DNA of 64,000 nucleotides from Schlesneria paludicola DSM 18645 (GTDB lineage Bacteria; Planctomycetota; Planctomycetia; Planctomycetales; Planctomycetaceae), in the NCBI GenBank assembly GCA_945876035.1, contig CAMCMU010000017.1:20566-84565 (forward strand). Reading direction: 5' to 3'. A program made the translations under genes and the position numbers. Shown here in pieces: positions 28,081 through 39,526 of the stretch. How positions within the stretch are numbered: the stretch's first letter is position 1; the number at the start of each line of letters is the position of its first letter. The notes beneath the pieces were generated by a model. It did not search any database, was not told the origin of the DNA, and saw nothing but the letters and a program-made list of their open reading frames with translations.

Positions 28081-28527
28081 GACAGATCCTTGCGACGAAT
28101 TTCAGAACATATTTCGAGACACTATGCGTCACTGCAATTCAGCTTAATCCATTTGATTTGAGGAGGTCTAGTCCACCCGTTTTTTTGTTGAGGCGCAATT
28201 CCGATGCCGGCCGGCAGGGATGCTTGATAGAGACTCGGAAGAGTGGGTCATGGAACGTGACCGAGAGCCAATCAGTGCCCCTTGTGTCTGACGCGAACGT
28301 CAGTCGTTGTCGCATTCCAACACATCAGAAAACGTGGACGGAGTCCAGCCTCACACGGCCGCTCGTCAAACCTCGTTCCGAATGCGTGAACGAGGTCTTG
28401 GCAGCAGGGTTTCCTCCGCACGCTCAGCTGAGAGGCGATCCGAAAAGAACGATCCTCTGCTTGTCGAGACCACTTCGGCTATGAACCGTGCAGCAGTATC
28501 CACTGCCACAGTGGTCTCGGTCCGCGT
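28081..28527. other. intergenic region, no gene recognised
   Basis: About 450 bases between the divergent 5' side of the RidA-like gene and the 3' end of the TIM-barrel gene. Short open frames have no recognisable motif; I see no hairpin with a T-run. Confidence 0.5.
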
Positions 28528-29412
28528 TCACACCAGTCCGAGTACCGTCTTCATCCGGGCCGTGATGTCGGCCAGTTCTTTCTCGCCACCCCCGCTGACT
28601 TCGCTGGTGGCCCAGCCGTCGTAGCCGATGTCGCCGAGAGCTCGCAGAACCTCGGGCCAGTCTTCGTCCCCCTCGCCGATTTTGCACCAACTGTTTTTGT
28701 GGCTGTAGCCCTTGAAGTCGAACTTCACCAGTCGCTTGCCGAGCTTCCGAATCCACTCGGCCGACGAGACACCATACTTGAGCATGTTGCTGCAATCGAA
28801 GTAGGCACCCACCCACGGGCTTTTCAGATCATCCACGAACGAGATCAATTGCTCTGGCGTCGTAATGAAATTGTTCCAGACGGTTTCGATGCAAATTTTG
28901 ACGTTGTGCTTCTCGGCCAGAGGCAGAGCCTGTTTGATTTCGGCTTGCGAACGTGCGTAGCACTGCTCGAAAGTCACACCGTCCTTCACCACGCCGGGGA
29001 CCAGAAGTACGGTGTCACAGCCGAAGAAGGCGGCGTCTGTGATGGCTCCCTTCAGAGCGGCCAGACCTTTCGCTCGGGTATCAGCTTCGGCGCTCGACAG
29101 CGTGTCACGCCAGTGAACGCTGTCGATCACGCCGTGAATCACGATGCCGGTTTTCTCGGCGGCGGCTTTGGCTTCGGCCCGATTCAACCCGCTGGGACTG
29201 TCCACTTCGACTCCGGCGAGGCCGAGCTTCTTGATCAGGTTGAACTTGTCCTCAATCGAGCCGTCGTGCTGGATCATCCCGTACTTGACCGCCATCCTCA
29301 GCTTCGGCATCTTTCCCTCCGCGGCGACAGTCCGTGGCATCGGCCAAGCAACCGCCGCTGATGCGGCCAAAGTCGACTTGAGGAAATTGCGCCGAGGAAA
29401 TGATCTGTGCAT
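28528..29412 (-). CDS. Tat-exported sugar phosphate isomerase/epimerase-like TIM-barrel protein
   Basis: 294-residue protein of the xylose-isomerase-like AP-endonuclease family 2 superfamily. A twin-arginine signal (FPRRNFLKSTLAASAAVAW) marks export. Barrel landmarks: KKLGLAGVEVDSPSG, GVIDSVHW, VLLVPGV, ICIETVWNNFI with a metal-binding Glu, YFDCSNM with Asp, FDFKGY and the final GWATSEVSGG with Glu. Planctomycetes have many exported relatives of unknown substrate. ATG 29412 has AAAGGAC about ten bases upstream; an in-frame start at 29628 would add 72 residues without resemblance. Confidence 0.88.
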   Translation of the reverse strand: MHRSFPRRNFLKSTLAASAAVAWPMPRTVAAEGKMPKLRMAVKYGMIQHDGSIEDKFNLIKKLGLAGVEVDSPSGLNRAEAKAAAEKTGIVIHGVIDSVHWRDTLSSAEADTRAKGLAALKGAITDAAFFGCDTVLLVPGVVKDGVTFEQCYARSQAEIKQALPLAEKHNVKICIETVWNNFITTPEQLISFVDDLKSPWVGAYFDCSNMLKYGVSSAEWIRKLGKRLVKFDFKGYSHKNSWCKIGEGDEDWPEVLRALGDIGYDGWATSEVSGGGEKELADITARMKTVLGLV

Positions 29413-29857
29413 CGAAACACGTCCTTTCAACAAAGAACCAGTTTGAAGTGAGGGGCGGATGTTCAAACGGAGCGTCGCGGACCACTGTGCGACGCTGGAG
29501 GAACGCGAAAAAATCCTTGGGCCGATTCTCCGAAGCAGAAGTTCCTCGCCACAAGAGGCTACAGTTCCACAGGTCACACTGGCAATCAACCGAGTGTGAC
29601 TTTGGCACCCACCTGCCCCCGGTGACATTTTGGGGTGACCGTATCTGGTGTGGATGAGTCGCCGATCGACGCGGTGCGAATCTCGTTGGATTCGAGCGTT
29701 TGGGCGGTCGCCCGCAACACCGTTTGGCTCGTTAGTTGCGAACCCGATCGTAGCCGCCCGATTGGGTTTTGATCACGGTCATTCCGGTAATAACCGATCT
29801 CCCTTATCCTAACGTGAGCCGGGCCCTTCCACGTTCCCCGCGCGGCGAGGGCACTCG
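29413..29857. other. intergenic region, no gene recognised
   Basis: About 445 bases between the TIM-barrel gene and the sulfatase remnant. No open frame with recognisable motifs; it may hold further decayed sequence of the sulfatase locus, but I cannot show this. Confidence 0.45.
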
Positions 29858-30360
29858 TCACGGGTTCGAAGACCTCAGAGCGGTTGGGCGGGACGCCCGA
29901 CCGCGGTGAAAGGCCGAGGCTGACTTTGTTGGCGATTCCTGCCGTTTTTGCAGGACTTCGTCGAGGTTGAAACGGGCGGCCTTCTGACGCTGTGGGTACT
30001 CCTTGAACGTCAACAGAAACTGACCCCCATAGTCCTGAGCCGGGAGCAGCAAAAAGACGTGGTCCATGTGCCTGTCGTCGTATATTTTTGATGTCACGTC
30101 CGCACGCTCACGAACGGCTCCGCCCAGACGCCCAGTGTCCCTTGGGTCCGCTGTTCCATGAACACAACTTTCCAGTTGTCATATCTCAGCCCCGTCAACT
30201 GCTGTTCGTCGTTACAATCGATGAACGACTCCCGCGGAGACGTCTCTATTTGTCCGGTCGAATACGGCATGAGGTTGAATCCATCCACGTAAACCTTAAA
30301 CCGGATAGGTCATGTCGCCGACCGTCGTTCCCTGACGTAACTTCTGAGTTACGGCATCGT
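29858..30360 (-). pseudogene. arylsulfatase 3'-end remnant, frameshifted and deleted
   Basis: Three successive minus-strand frames encode consecutive pieces of an arylsulfatase C-terminus. Frame one (to 30296) ends in KLRQGTTVGDMTY then stops; after seven extra bases (30298-30304) frame two continues KVYVDGFNLMPYSTGQ and later ALRYDNWKVVFMEQ-like LRYDNWKVVFMEQRTQG to WAEPFV; near 30107-30112 about a dozen codons seem lost and frame three resumes ERADVTSKIYDD, HVFLLLPAQDYGGQ and FNLDEVLQK. The catalytic N-terminal region (CxPSR) is absent. The upstream end joins directly to the truncated formylglycine-generating-enzyme gene. This reading rests on recalled family sequence. Confidence 0.75.
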
Positions 30361-30810
30361 CGTAAAGACGAGCGATCCGACGCTGAGTGTTCCTTGAGGC
30401 GGCGGAGTCCCCGGAGGCAACGGCTGCATAATCTCCGTGACGTCGGGAACCTGTTCGGCCGTGGTGACGTATCTCGATGCCGCGATAAACTGGCGGAACT
30501 GCGTGTTCGTGACTTCGGTCGGGTCGATCCAAAAGCCTTTGACACGCACGACGTGCGCGGGCTTCTCGTCGGGCCATCCCAGTTCCGAATCGGTTCCCAT
30601 CGTGAACTTGTCACCGGCAATCCAGACCATTCCATCCGTCGAGGCCACGGCCGGAATCAGCTCGCGCGTCGCCCTCTCGACCGGCGCTGCGGACCGAGAC
30701 AGACAACTCGTCCCCAGATCCTGCCGCGACGCGTTCCACGCTTTTGCCGCGGTAAATGCGACCCCAAACACAACCAATGCCGCAGCCAGTGTCAATCGGT
30801 TTTTCTGCAT
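30349..30810 (-). pseudogene. formylglycine-generating enzyme (sulfatase-modifying factor) 5' fragment
   Basis: 153 residues from ATG 30810 with an N-terminal membrane/signal segment, followed by the start of the FGE-sulfatase domain: GMVWIAGDKFTMGTDSE, WPDEKPAHVVRVKGFWID, EVTNTQFRQFI and LPPGTPPPQGT. FGE domains normally continue for 200 or more residues and carry the copper-binding cysteines near the C-terminus; here the frame stops at TAA 30349 just after GSLVFTT, where sequence of an arylsulfatase 3' end takes over. The simplest explanation is one deletion between adjacent FGE and sulfatase genes. A functional short product is unlikely. Confidence 0.75.
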
Positions 30811-31094
30811 CTCGTTCTCGCCGAGTGAGTTTCGAATCGGCCTGTGTGCCCGCCTGAGACGCGGCGGGAGTGAACCAAAGGAGCAGAAAGTGAGATTGAA
30901 AAATCTCCAGACTATTCAGTCGGCGAACTCAAATTTCAATCGAGTCTGCAGCCGCACTCGATGACGTGGGAAGGGGTCGAGACAGCCCTGGTTTGGAGGC
31001 CCGCTGACGACCCGCGTCAGAGACGCGGGTCGTCTGGTCTCAGAGAAGACGGTGACAACACGAAAACGAGGGTGCGATGTGATAGGAGTTCTGC

Positions 31095-31973
31095 TTAGAG
31101 AGCGGTCACGTCGCGTGAGCGGGGATGATCGATCACTTGGCCGCTGTGGAGCTGGCCTGTCATGGCCTGAGGCCGCCAGAGGGACGGGCCATCGAAGTAT
31201 GTCGGGTCGAGTTTCATTTCGGTGACGAGGATTCCGGGGCGATGCGTCGGCAGCCGGCCGGTGATCAAGCCGTCGGGCCGGACAGCAAAACTGCCCCAGC
31301 AGGAGGGGCGGGCCGTGCTGTTGTTTGCGCTGACCCAGAAGTGATTCTCGGCTGCACGGCATTGCATCGTCGCCGGAACGATGCTCTTCCAGATATTGTA
31401 CGCGGGATCAGCAGCGACGGATTGCCTGGCGTTATGAAACGACTGAAACAGCACCTCGACACCGAGTTGCTTGTAGCCACGATATAACTCCGGAAAGCGG
31501 TAATCGAAACAGATGCCGACTCCGCAGGTCAGACCCTTTACCTGAAATGTGACGTAGCGGTCGCCCGGCGAATAATGGCACAGATCGAATGTTGGTTTTT
31601 TACCCGCCGCTCCGGTGCAGAAACGTTTGTCATAGCGTTCCACAATCTGCCCCTTCGGCGAGATGAGGTACACGCAGTTGTGCGGCTTGTGTTTGTCATC
31701 GAGCCGGTGTGTCGAGCCCAGTAGAACCCAGACTCGATGTGCCTTCGCCGCCGCCATCACGTCGTGCGTGGCGGCGACGAGGCGATCCCAATCCAGTTCG
31801 GCAATCCCGGGGAGATCGACACCGGCGTAACCTGATAACGCACACTCCGAGAAGTGGACGACATCCGCCCGTTGTGCCGCGGCCTCGGCAATCTGCTTCA
31901 AGACCCAGCGACGGTTGTGCTCAATCTGCCCCTCAACCGAAAACTGACAAGTGGCTACGCGGAGTGATTTCAT
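31095..31973 (-). CDS. nitrilase-superfamily carbon-nitrogen hydrolase
   Basis: 292-residue C-N hydrolase. The catalytic triad is visible: Glu43 in FSECALSGY, Lys116 in ERYDKRF and Cys155 in GICFDYRFPE. Such enzymes hydrolyse amides, nitriles or carbamoyl groups; the substrate is not deducible. ATG 31973 starts at MKSLRVATCQF, the family's first strand; an in-frame start at 32045 adds 24 residues. The ribosome site is weak. Isolated gene next to the decayed sulfatase locus. Confidence 0.88.
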   Translation of the reverse strand: MKSLRVATCQFSVEGQIEHNRRWVLKQIAEAAAQRADVVHFSECALSGYAGVDLPGIAELDWDRLVAATHDVMAAAKAHRVWVLLGSTHRLDDKHKPHNCVYLISPKGQIVERYDKRFCTGAAGKKPTFDLCHYSPGDRYVTFQVKGLTCGVGICFDYRFPELYRGYKQLGVEVLFQSFHNARQSVAADPAYNIWKSIVPATMQCRAAENHFWVSANNSTARPSCWGSFAVRPDGLITGRLPTHRPGILVTEMKLDPTYFDGPSLWRPQAMTGQLHSGQVIDHPRSRDVTAL

Positions 31974-32811
31974 GCAATGGAATCTTTCACGAATCGGTCT
32001 TTTAACGCCAAACGATAAACTCTGCTCCACGGGATCTTTTGCCAATCCTCAACGGCGAACAGTCATCGCCGCGAGTCTCGTGTTTATGTGGCCTCGATCC
32101 ATTCCGAACTCGTGGAAGAATGACTGTATTATCCAACACCGTAATATTCAATTTCAGCGGACGGTTGTCCCACGGTGACCGGCGTTGCACATGACCCCGA
32201 ATCCGATTGTCGCCCAAGCTCCACCCTGCTCTGATTGCGATCACGGAAGTTGCAGCGGCAGAGAGTCTGGTGTCGGGGGATCCGCAGACAACGATGGCGA
32301 AGACCGCGGTCCTTCGCCCAGACGGGTATGGAGATCGTCGGAGGAGTCACGGCACAGATCGTACGTTTGTGGCTGCGGTTCTGACGTGCGGGCCAAAGGG
32401 ACTGTTGTCGCGCGACGAGCCGATGTCGCGCGACGAGCCGATGTCGCGCGACGAGCCGATGTCGCGCGACGAGCCGATGTCGCGCGACGAGCCGAATCGG
32501 GGATGTCGAGGGGATTTTGTACGCTGTTGTGCGACTGATGTTTGTCCCTCCGCTGGTCAGAACCCCGAATCGATTTTTTTCGGCAAAAGCCGGCGTGTGG
32601 TCCGTTCGATGGACACGATTCTCGAAGAAATCTCTCAAGAAGGGTTCTGGAATAAGTTTTTTTGGTCTGTCGGGTGTGTTATCGTTTCTCTCCTGCAAAT
32701 GTGTCTTCTACGAAAATAGCCTACCGAATGGAAATCGATTCCCGAATGGTCAAGAACCGCTGGTCCGGCTGTCTGTTGGGGATATCTTAAGAAATCACAC
32801 GAGGTTGAACG
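31974..32811. other. intergenic region with 18-bp tandem repeat, no firm gene
   Basis: About 840 bases between the nitrilase and the giant cytochrome gene. Its only clear structure is the repeat at 32407-32496. Frames of 170-190 codons on both strands are open mainly because the repeat length is a multiple of three; none has a recognisable domain. Confidence 0.5.
32407..32496. repeat. tandem repeat, 5 x 18 bp
   Basis: Five consecutive copies of GTCGCGCGACGAGCCGAT at 32407, 32425, 32443, 32461 and 32479; the first four are identical and the last differs only at its final base. Each unit contains the palindrome TCGCGCGA. With no spacers it is not a CRISPR array. Confidence 0.95.
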
Positions 32812-35800
32812 ATGCAACGTTGGCGTTGTTATGTCATTTTTTCGTCAATTAGTTTTTTCGCAATCCGATCGACGCTGGCTTTCGCGGCTGATCCGGTGAA
32901 AGACTCGATCAGCTTTGATAAGCAAGTGCGGCTTATTTTTCAGGCGCATTGTCAAGGCTGTCATCAACCGTCCAAGGCAGGCGGACAGTATGTGATGACC
33001 GTGTTTGATCGCTTGATCCAAGGGGGTGAGTCGGGGTCGGCAGCCGTGACGCCCGGGAACCCTGCGGCGAGTCATCTGCTGCAACTCATTACGCCCACAA
33101 ACGGCCAGGCGCAGATGCCGAAGGGCAAAACACCACTCAGCCCAACCGAGATCGAACTAATCCGGACTTGGATTACGCAGGGGGCCAGTGACGATACCCC
33201 GGCTGGGGCGAAGCCGCGTTACGATGCAGCGCATCCTCCGGAATATGCGCGACCGCCCGTGATTACATCGCTTGATTTTTCTGCAGACGGACAGACGCTG
33301 GCAATCAGCGGATTTCATGAGGTGTTGCTGGCCAAGGCGGAAACAGGCGAGTTGATCGGGCGACTGATCGGGCTTTCGGAACGGATCGAGTCGGTGCGGT
33401 TCTCCCCCGATGGAACGCAGTTGGCCGTGACCGGCGGTTTGCCAGGCAGGATGGGTGAGATTCAGATTTGGGATGTCGCCTCCCAAACGTTGACACTGTC
33501 GGTGACGGTGACGTTCGACACGGTTTATGGCGGCAGCTGGTCATCCGACGGCAAACGGATTGCGTTCGGCGGCACGGACAATGTGGTCCGAGCGATCGAC
33601 ACAACGACCGGTCTGCAGGTTTTGCAAAACGGGGCGCATACCGATTGGGTGCTCGACACAGGCTTCTCACCCGACAACTCGCACGTGACATCGGTCAGTC
33701 GGGACATGACAGCCAAGCTGACGGAAGTCAGCACACAACGGTTTATCGACAACATCACGTCGATCACGCCCGGGGCCTTGAAAGGTGGGATTCAAGCTGT
33801 GGCCGTGTTGCCGAATCGCGATGAGATTGTTGTCGGTGGATCGGACGGCGTGCTGAAGATTTATCGGCTGTACCGCAAGACCGCCCGGAAAATTGGCGAC
33901 GACGACAACAAGCTGCGTGAATTTCCGGCGATGCGCGGCCGCATTTTCGGTGTCGCGACGAGTCCAGACGGGTTCCGTTTCGCGGCGTCGAGTGCTCTCG
34001 ACGGGACCGGCCAAGTACTGATCCTCCGCTTCGATCCGGCTCAGCTGCCGGAGAACGTCGGGCTGATGCTCGCCCAGCCGTTCACCGAACGGAGTTCCGC
34101 CGAGAAAGACGCGATCGAAAATTACTTCAAGACGGCGGTGTTGACGGAGGCGAAAGTCGAAGTCAACGCCAATGTTTATGCCGTCGCATTTCGGCCTGAC
34201 GGAAACATCGTCGCTGCGGCCGGATCGGATGGCATCGTGCGCTTAATCGATGCGAATAACGGTCAGCTGACGAAAGAGTTTTCGCCCGCTCCCCTCCGGC
34301 GGACAAGCCGAACTCAGGTCCGTCCACTGGCCACGAACGGGCAGCCGACGGTGGACAAAACCGAAGCCGAATCGCTGCCGAGCGGTGCGCAGGTCGTCGG
34401 GCTGGAAGTGATTCCCGAAAGGATCAGGCTCACCAGCCCCTTCGATTACGTGCAGTTACTGATCACGGCGAAGTTGACTGGCGGCGATCGCGTCGATGCG
34501 ACGCGAATCGCTCAGACGCAAGCGGTTGTCGCGTCTGTGACCATTTCGCCAGGCGGGATTGTTCGAGCGGTCGCAGACGGCACGACATCGTTGGTGGTGA
34601 CGCTCGGCGATCAAACGCGGACGATCCCGGTCGAAGTCGACGGTGTCGCGGCGGAGTTTCATCCGGATTTTATTCGTGATGTGAACCCCCTGCTCTCTCG
34701 AGTGGGCTGTAATGCGGGGACGTGTCACGGTTCCGTCAAGGGAAAGAACGGCTTCAAACTGTCGCTTCGTGGTTATGATCCGATTTACGATGTCCGCGCC
34801 TTGACCGACGATTTGTCGTCGCGCCGTGTGAACCTTTCGTCTCCGGACGACAGCTTGATGCTCCTGAAGACGACAGCCGCCGTTCCGCATCTTGGCGGGC
34901 AAGTCCTGCAAGCCGGCGAACCGTATTACGAGGTGATTCGTCGCTGGGTTGCCGATGGTGTGAAGCTGGATCTCAGTTCGCCACGCGTTACAAAAATTGA
35001 CGTCGTTCCCCAAAATCCGGTCGTGCAGTTGATCGGTGCCAAGCAGCAACTGCGTGTCTTGGCGACGTACTCCGACGGCCGTGTGCGCGATGTCACTTGC
35101 GAAGCGTTCGTGGAAAGCGGTAATACCGAAGTCGCCACCTCCGAACGGGGCGGATTGCTGAAATCACTGCGACGGGGTGAGGCGCCGATGCTTGTCCGTT
35201 ACGAAGGTTCCTATGCGGCAACGACGCTGACTGTGATGGGTGACCGCAGTGGCTTCGTCTGGACAGAACCACCGCGGAACAACACGATCGATCAGTTGGT
35301 TGCCGCCAAATGGCAGCGAATGAAGATTCAACCCAGTCCGCTCTGCTCGGATGACGAGTTCCTGCGCCGCGTGCAACTCGACCTGACCGGCCTGCCGCCG
35401 ACGTCGGACGACGTGAAGGCGTTCATGGCGGACACGCGCGAGACACAGATCAAACGAGACGCGTTGATCGACACGTTGGTTGGCTCAGACGACTACGTGG
35501 AATACTGGTCGAACAAGTGGGCCGACCTGTTACAGGTCAACGGCAAGTTCTTGGATCGCGAGGGTGCGACCTCGTTCCGCCAATGGATTCGCGACGAAAT
35601 CAAAGCCAACACGCCCTATGACCAGTTTGCGAGGAAGGTGATCACGGCGACGGGCTCGAATCGTGAAGTGCCTCAGGCCGCGTATTACAAAATTCTGCGA
35701 GAGCCAACGGCCACAATGGAAAATACGACGCACTTGTTTCTCGCGATCCGCTTCAACTGCAATAAGTGCCACGATCATCCGTTTGAACGCTGGACTCAGG

Positions 35801-37935
35801 ACCAGTACTACGAAACGGCGGCCTTTTTCGCACAGATTGGACTCGACCGTGATCCCGTCAGCGGCGATCGCAAGATTGGTGGAACGGACGTCGAGGGGTC
35901 GAAGCCGCTTTACGAGAGCGTTGTTGATCGCCATGTGGGGGAAGTTTTGCACGAACGAACAGCGCAGGCCACGCCGCCAAAGTTTCCATATCCATTGACG
36001 AGCCAGGGGACACACGTCCTGCCGGTTGCCGATGCCTCATCGGCGAAACCGCGCCGACTGGAATTCGCCGACTGGCTGACCGCACGCGACAATCCCTACT
36101 TTGCCAAGAGTTATGTCAATCGGTTGTGGGGTTATCTGTTCGGCGTCGGCATTATTGAACCGATCGATGACATTCGCGCCGGCAATCCGCCGACGAATCC
36201 CGAATTGCTTGACGAACTGACCCGTGAGTTTCTTGCCAGCAACTTTGACGTACGGCAGATGATCACGCGGATTTGCAAATCGCGGACATATCAATTGTCG
36301 TTCCAGCCGAACACGTTCAACGTCGATGACCGGATCAATTACTCGCACGCGATTCCGCGCCGTCTCCCGGCCGAAGTCCTGTACGATACGGTGTACCGAG
36401 TGGTCGGCTCCGTTTCGAAAATTCCAGGCGTTCCTCTGGGAATGCGTGCCGCCGCGCTGCCCGATTCCGGTATCGAACTACCAAGCGGATTTTTGACGAC
36501 ATTCGGCCGCCCGGTTCGTGAAAGCGCTTGCGAATGTGAACGGTCAGCCGGCCTGCAACTCGGCCCGATCATGGCTTTGATCAACGGTCCGACGGTCGCC
36601 GAGGCGTTGTCGGATCCGGACAATGCACTGGCGAAACTGGTTGCCACTCAACCGGACGACAAGCCATTGATCGATGAGTTGACGCTGCGAGTTTTGAATC
36701 GCTTGGCGACGGAATCGGAGTACAAAGCCTTTGCGGATGCTCTCACAGCGATGGACGACGACCACCAAAAACTTGCAGATCAGCTGACGCAGCGAGAAAC
36801 CGACGCGGCCTTGCTGGTCCCCGTGCTTGAAAAGAAACGGGAAGAAGCGATCGCGCGAACGCAGGCGGAAATCGCGGAGTATGGCCGACAAATCGCCCCA
36901 CGCATCGCGGAACTCGAACAGCAACGCCTCGACACCATCGCGGCCAAAAATGCCGACGCCGAAAAGTACGAGGAACGTTTCGCCGAAACGCTACAAGAGT
37001 TCGAGAAGCAACATCCGCTGAACGGGGTCGAATGGATTCCGTTGCTGCCGATCTCGGTCAGCGGCACGAAGGAAACCACGCTTCGAGTGGAGGCCGATCG
37101 CTCCGTGATCGCGGATGCCAAGGGGGCTCGTCAGGTGGTCCTGAAACTGATGCTTCCCACAAATCTTAAAAACATCACCGCCTTTCGACTGGAAACAATC
37201 GCCGATTCAAGCCTCCCCAACGGAGGTCCGGGTCGTGCGGCCGACGGTAATTTTGTGCTTAGTGAATTGGAAGTTTACGCGGCTTCGATCGCCGATCCGA
37301 ATCAGACCACACGCGTTGAACTCCATAAACCGCTGGCCAGCTATAGTCAGAGTAATTTCGAAATTTTGAAAGCCTTCAATGGTCAGGTGGGCGATAGCGG
37401 CGACGGTTGGGCCATCGGGCCAGCGATGGGCGTCACACACTGGGCAACGATTGAGACAAAATCGCCACTTCAATTGGAATCCGGGCAGCAGATTCAAATC
37501 CTGATGCACCATAACTTCAGCCATCCCGATCATATTCCCGGTCGGTTTCGCATCTCGGTCGCCATAGAAAAAACCGATGTGGGACTGAGCTTATCCGACG
37601 AATTGCAGGCGATCCTGCAAATTCCGACTTCGGAACGAACGGAAAACCAACGGACGCTTCTTGGAACGTTGGTCAGAGCGATTGATCCAGAATTGAAAAA
37701 ATTGAAGGCCGCCGTTGCGGTGGCCTTCCTTCCGATTCCGATCGATCCGGGAGTGATCTCCTTGCAGAAAAAAATGGATTTGGTAAGCCTCCCCGTCATG
37801 CCGGATGTTCTGTTGGAGCAACTCCGACGGGACTTGGTCGCCAGTCAACAGCAACTCAGCAACAAACGCCTGACTGCGGCACAAGACGTGGCTTGGGCCA
37901 TGATCAATACCCCGGCGTTTTTGTTTAATCGATGA
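32812..37935 (+). CDS. giant secreted PSCyt1-WD40-Ig-like-DUF1549-DUF1553 protein
   Basis: 1707-residue exported planctomycete protein of unknown function. Order: signal peptide (1-26); PSCyt1 domain with CQGCH (47-51); WD40 propeller (about 140-490); Big2-like Ig domain (about 530-615); second cytochrome-like segment with CNAGTCHG (from about 631); second Ig-like domain (about 720-810); DUF1549 (about 820-1060) with CNKCHDHPF near 982; DUF1553 beginning near 1082 ([23 protein letters not shown] in two parts). A coiled coil (about 1323-1403) and a beta-rich, possibly carbohydrate-binding segment (about 1410-1585) interrupt DUF1553, whose end ([18 protein letters not shown]) closes the protein. 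ATG 32812 follows GAGG by seven bases. DUF1501 lies 97 bases downstream, the usual partner. Confidence 0.93.
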   Translation: MQRWRCYVIFSSISFFAIRSTLAFAADPVKDSISFDKQVRLIFQAHCQGCHQPSKAGGQYVMTVFDRLIQGGESGSAAVTPGNPAASHLLQLITPTNGQAQMPKGKTPLSPTEIELIRTWITQGASDDTPAGAKPRYDAAHPPEYARPPVITSLDFSADGQTLAISGFHEVLLAKAETGELIGRLIGLSERIESVRFSPDGTQLAVTGGLPGRMGEIQIWDVASQTLTLSVTVTFDTVYGGSWSSDGKRIAFGGTDNVVRAIDTTTGLQVLQNGAHTDWVLDTGFSPDNSHVTSVSRDMTAKLTEVSTQRFIDNITSITPGALKGGIQAVAVLPNRDEIVVGGSDGVLKIYRLYRKTARKIGDDDNKLREFPAMRGRIFGVATSPDGFRFAASSALDGTGQVLILRFDPAQLPENVGLMLAQPFTERSSAEKDAIENYFKTAVLTEAKVEVNANVYAVAFRPDGNIVAAAGSDGIVRLIDANNGQLTKEFSPAPLRRTSRTQVRPLATNGQPTVDKTEAESLPSGAQVVGLEVIPERIRLTSPFDYVQLLITAKLTGGDRVDATRIAQTQAVVASVTISPGGIVRAVADGTTSLVVTLGDQTRTIPVEVDGVAAEFHPDFIRDVNPLLSRVGCNAGTCHGSVKGKNGFKLSLRGYDPIYDVRALTDDLSSRRVNLSSPDDSLMLLKTTAAVPHLGGQVLQAGEPYYEVIRRWVADGVKLDLSSPRVTKIDVVPQNPVVQLIGAKQQLRVLATYSDGRVRDVTCEAFVESGNTEVATSERGGLLKSLRRGEAPMLVRYEGSYAATTLTVMGDRSGFVWTEPPRNNTIDQLVAAKWQRMKIQPSPLCSDDEFLRRVQLDLTGLPPTSDDVKAFMADTRETQIKRDALIDTLVGSDDYVEYWSNKWADLLQVNGKFLDREGATSFRQWIRDEIKANTPYDQFARKVITATGSNREVPQAAYYKILREPTATMENTTHLFLAIRFNCNKCHDHPFERWTQDQYYETAAFFAQIGLDRDPVSGDRKIGGTDVEGSKPLYESVVDRHVGEVLHERTAQATPPKFPYPLTSQGTHVLPVADASSAKPRRLEFADWLTARDNPYFAKSYVNRLWGYLFGVGIIEPIDDIRAGNPPTNPELLDELTREFLASNFDVRQMITRICKSRTYQLSFQPNTFNVDDRINYSHAIPRRLPAEVLYDTVYRVVGSVSKIPGVPLGMRAAALPDSGIELPSGFLTTFGRPVRESACECERSAGLQLGPIMALINGPTVAEALSDPDNALAKLVATQPDDKPLIDELTLRVLNRLATESEYKAFADALTAMDDDHQKLADQLTQRETDAALLVPVLEKKREEAIARTQAEIAEYGRQIAPRIAELEQQRLDTIAAKNADAEKYEERFAETLQEFEKQHPLNGVEWIPLLPISVSGTKETTLRVEADRSVIADAKGARQVVLKLMLPTNLKNITAFRLETIADSSLPNGGPGRAADGNFVLSELEVYAASIADPNQTTRVELHKPLASYSQSNFEILKAFNGQVGDSGDGWAIGPAMGVTHWATIETKSPLQLESGQQIQILMHHNFSHPDHIPGRFRISVAIEKTDVGLSLSDELQAILQIPTSERTENQRTLLGTLVRAIDPELKKLKAAVAVAFLPIPIDPGVISLQKKMDLVSLPVMPDVLLEQLRRDLVASQQQLSNKRLTAAQDVAWAMINTPAFLFNR

Positions 37936-38032
37936 TCTCCGAGACGATCGCGTGGGGCAAACCCGCAAGCGCGCGGCGTTGTATTCCAGAATTCGTGGCT
38001 TTTGTGCTAGGTCCATCACAGGGAGATTGTCA

Positions 38033-39502
38033 ATGCTGTCCGTCATGGGTGAGTTTGGGAAAGACTTGTGTGACCAGCAACTGGGGATGTCTCGGCGGCG
38101 TTTGCTCCGTGTTGGTAGCAGCGGCATTTTGGGTGTGACGCTTGGTTCCATGCTGCAGATGAAGGCGCGCGCGGAGGATGCGGGGATCTCCGGTGGGCCG
38201 GGTTGGGGCCGAGCAAAAAGCGTGGTTCTGGTGTATCTGCAGGGAGGACCATCGCATCTGGACCTCTGGGATCCCAAACCAGAGGCACCCGACAATGTGA
38301 AGAGCATTTTTCAACCAATTGAAACCAAAGTCCCGGGAGTGCACTTCACCGAAATTCTCCCCAATCTGGCGAAAATCAACGACAAGTTGACGATGATTCG
38401 TTCGATCGGATACACGCCCAACGGGTTGTTCAACCACACGGCCGCGATCTATCAAATGATGACCGGTTACACGACAGATAAGGTCAGTGCCTCCGGCCAA
38501 CTTGAGCCTCCGAGCCCAAAGGACTTCCCGAACTTCGGCTCCAACATCATCCGGCTGAAGCCCACGACGGAGCCAATGCTGCCATTCGTCATGCTGCCGC
38601 GACCTCTGCAAGAGAGCAACGTGGTTGGCAAGGGTGGAACTGCGGGGTTTCTGGGCAAGGCGTTCGATCCGTACACGCTTTATCCGGAGGGCGACGACAT
38701 GGATATGAACAAGATGGATCGGATTAAGATCGACGACCTCAAGTTGCGTCCCGAGGTTTTTTCGGTTCGTCTTGACCGTCGATCCCGTCTGCGTGATTCG
38801 ATCAATGCCGGAATGAAAGACGTCGATGCGGCAGTCCGAGACTACAACCTTGACAGCTATTACGACCAAGCCCTGAAGTTGATCGTTTCTGGCCGTGCTC
38901 GCGAGGCCTTCAATCTGGAAGCGGAATCTGGGGAACAGCGTGCGCGATACGGACTCAATACGTTCGGACAGAGCCTGCTGCTGGCGCGGCGGTTGATCGA
39001 AGCGGGGACACGCGTCGTGGAAGTCGTCTGGCCAAAAGTGGCCAACAGCGACAATCATTCGTGGGATCATCATGTCAACCTGCCGGAACGGATGAAGAAG
39101 CAATCCGGACCGATGCTTGATGTTGGCTTGTCGGCCTTCATCAACGATTTGGATGAACGAGGGATGCTCGATGAGACGCTGGTCTTGTGTCTGGGCGAAT
39201 TCGGCCGCAGTCCGAACCGCGGAGTGAGCACGTCCGGCAACAGCAACAGTTCCGACGGTCGTGATCACTGGCCGTACTGCTATACCGGCGTGATCGCCGG
39301 AGCGGGAATGAAACGTGGTCACATTTACGGCAAGTCGGACAAGACGGCGTCCAGCCCCTTAGAAACCCCGGTGCACCCCATCGAATTGCTGGCGACGGTG
39401 TACCATGCCTTTGGTATCGATCCCGAGACCATCGTCTACAATCACTTAAACCAACCACGGGAACTGGTCAAAGCAAAATCCGTATCAGGCTTGTTTGCGT
39501 AA
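38033..39502 (+). CDS. DUF1501 family exported protein
   Basis: 489-residue protein of the DUF1501 family, which shares the alkaline phosphatase/sulfatase-like fold but has no proven activity. A twin-arginine motif [12 protein letters not shown] near the N-terminus marks Tat export. Family landmarks: [77 protein letters not shown] and [16 protein letters not shown], with clustered His and Asp that could bind metal. ATG 38033 has GGGAG seven bases upstream; earlier in-frame starts lack one. It forms a two-gene unit with the giant DUF1549/DUF1553 cytochrome protein. Confidence 0.93.
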   Translation: MLSVMGEFGKDLCDQQLGMSRRRLLRVGSSGILGVTLGSMLQMKARAEDAGISGGPGWGRAKSVVLVYLQGGPSHLDLWDPKPEAPDNVKSIFQPIETKVPGVHFTEILPNLAKINDKLTMIRSIGYTPNGLFNHTAAIYQMMTGYTTDKVSASGQLEPPSPKDFPNFGSNIIRLKPTTEPMLPFVMLPRPLQESNVVGKGGTAGFLGKAFDPYTLYPEGDDMDMNKMDRIKIDDLKLRPEVFSVRLDRRSRLRDSINAGMKDVDAAVRDYNLDSYYDQALKLIVSGRAREAFNLEAESGEQRARYGLNTFGQSLLLARRLIEAGTRVVEVVWPKVANSDNHSWDHHVNLPERMKKQSGPMLDVGLSAFINDLDERGMLDETLVLCLGEFGRSPNRGVSTSGNSNSSDGRDHWPYCYTGVIAGAGMKRGHIYGKSDKTASSPLETPVHPIELLATVYHAFGIDPETIVYNHLNQPRELVKAKSVSGLFA

Positions 39503-39526
39503 TTTAGCGGGCGTGATTTCTAGTGC

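Noticed and set aside
30088..30828. 246-codon plus-strand frame over the sulfatase/FGE remnants
   Set aside because: Antisense to recognisable sulfatase and FGE fragments and highly Arg-rich.
32407..32496. CRISPR array
   Set aside because: Units are directly adjacent with no spacers and no cas genes nearby.
32207..32719. 170-codon plus-strand frame containing the 18-bp repeat, and 190-codon minus-strand frame
   Set aside because: Open because the repeat is a multiple of three; no domain, no good ribosome site, Arg-rich composition.
38030..39322. 430-codon minus-strand frame antisense to the DUF1501 gene
   Set aside because: Mirror of a well-supported gene; no family resemblance. The same applies to long antisense frames at 6184-6996, 17396-18316, 42956-43711 and 47604-48503.
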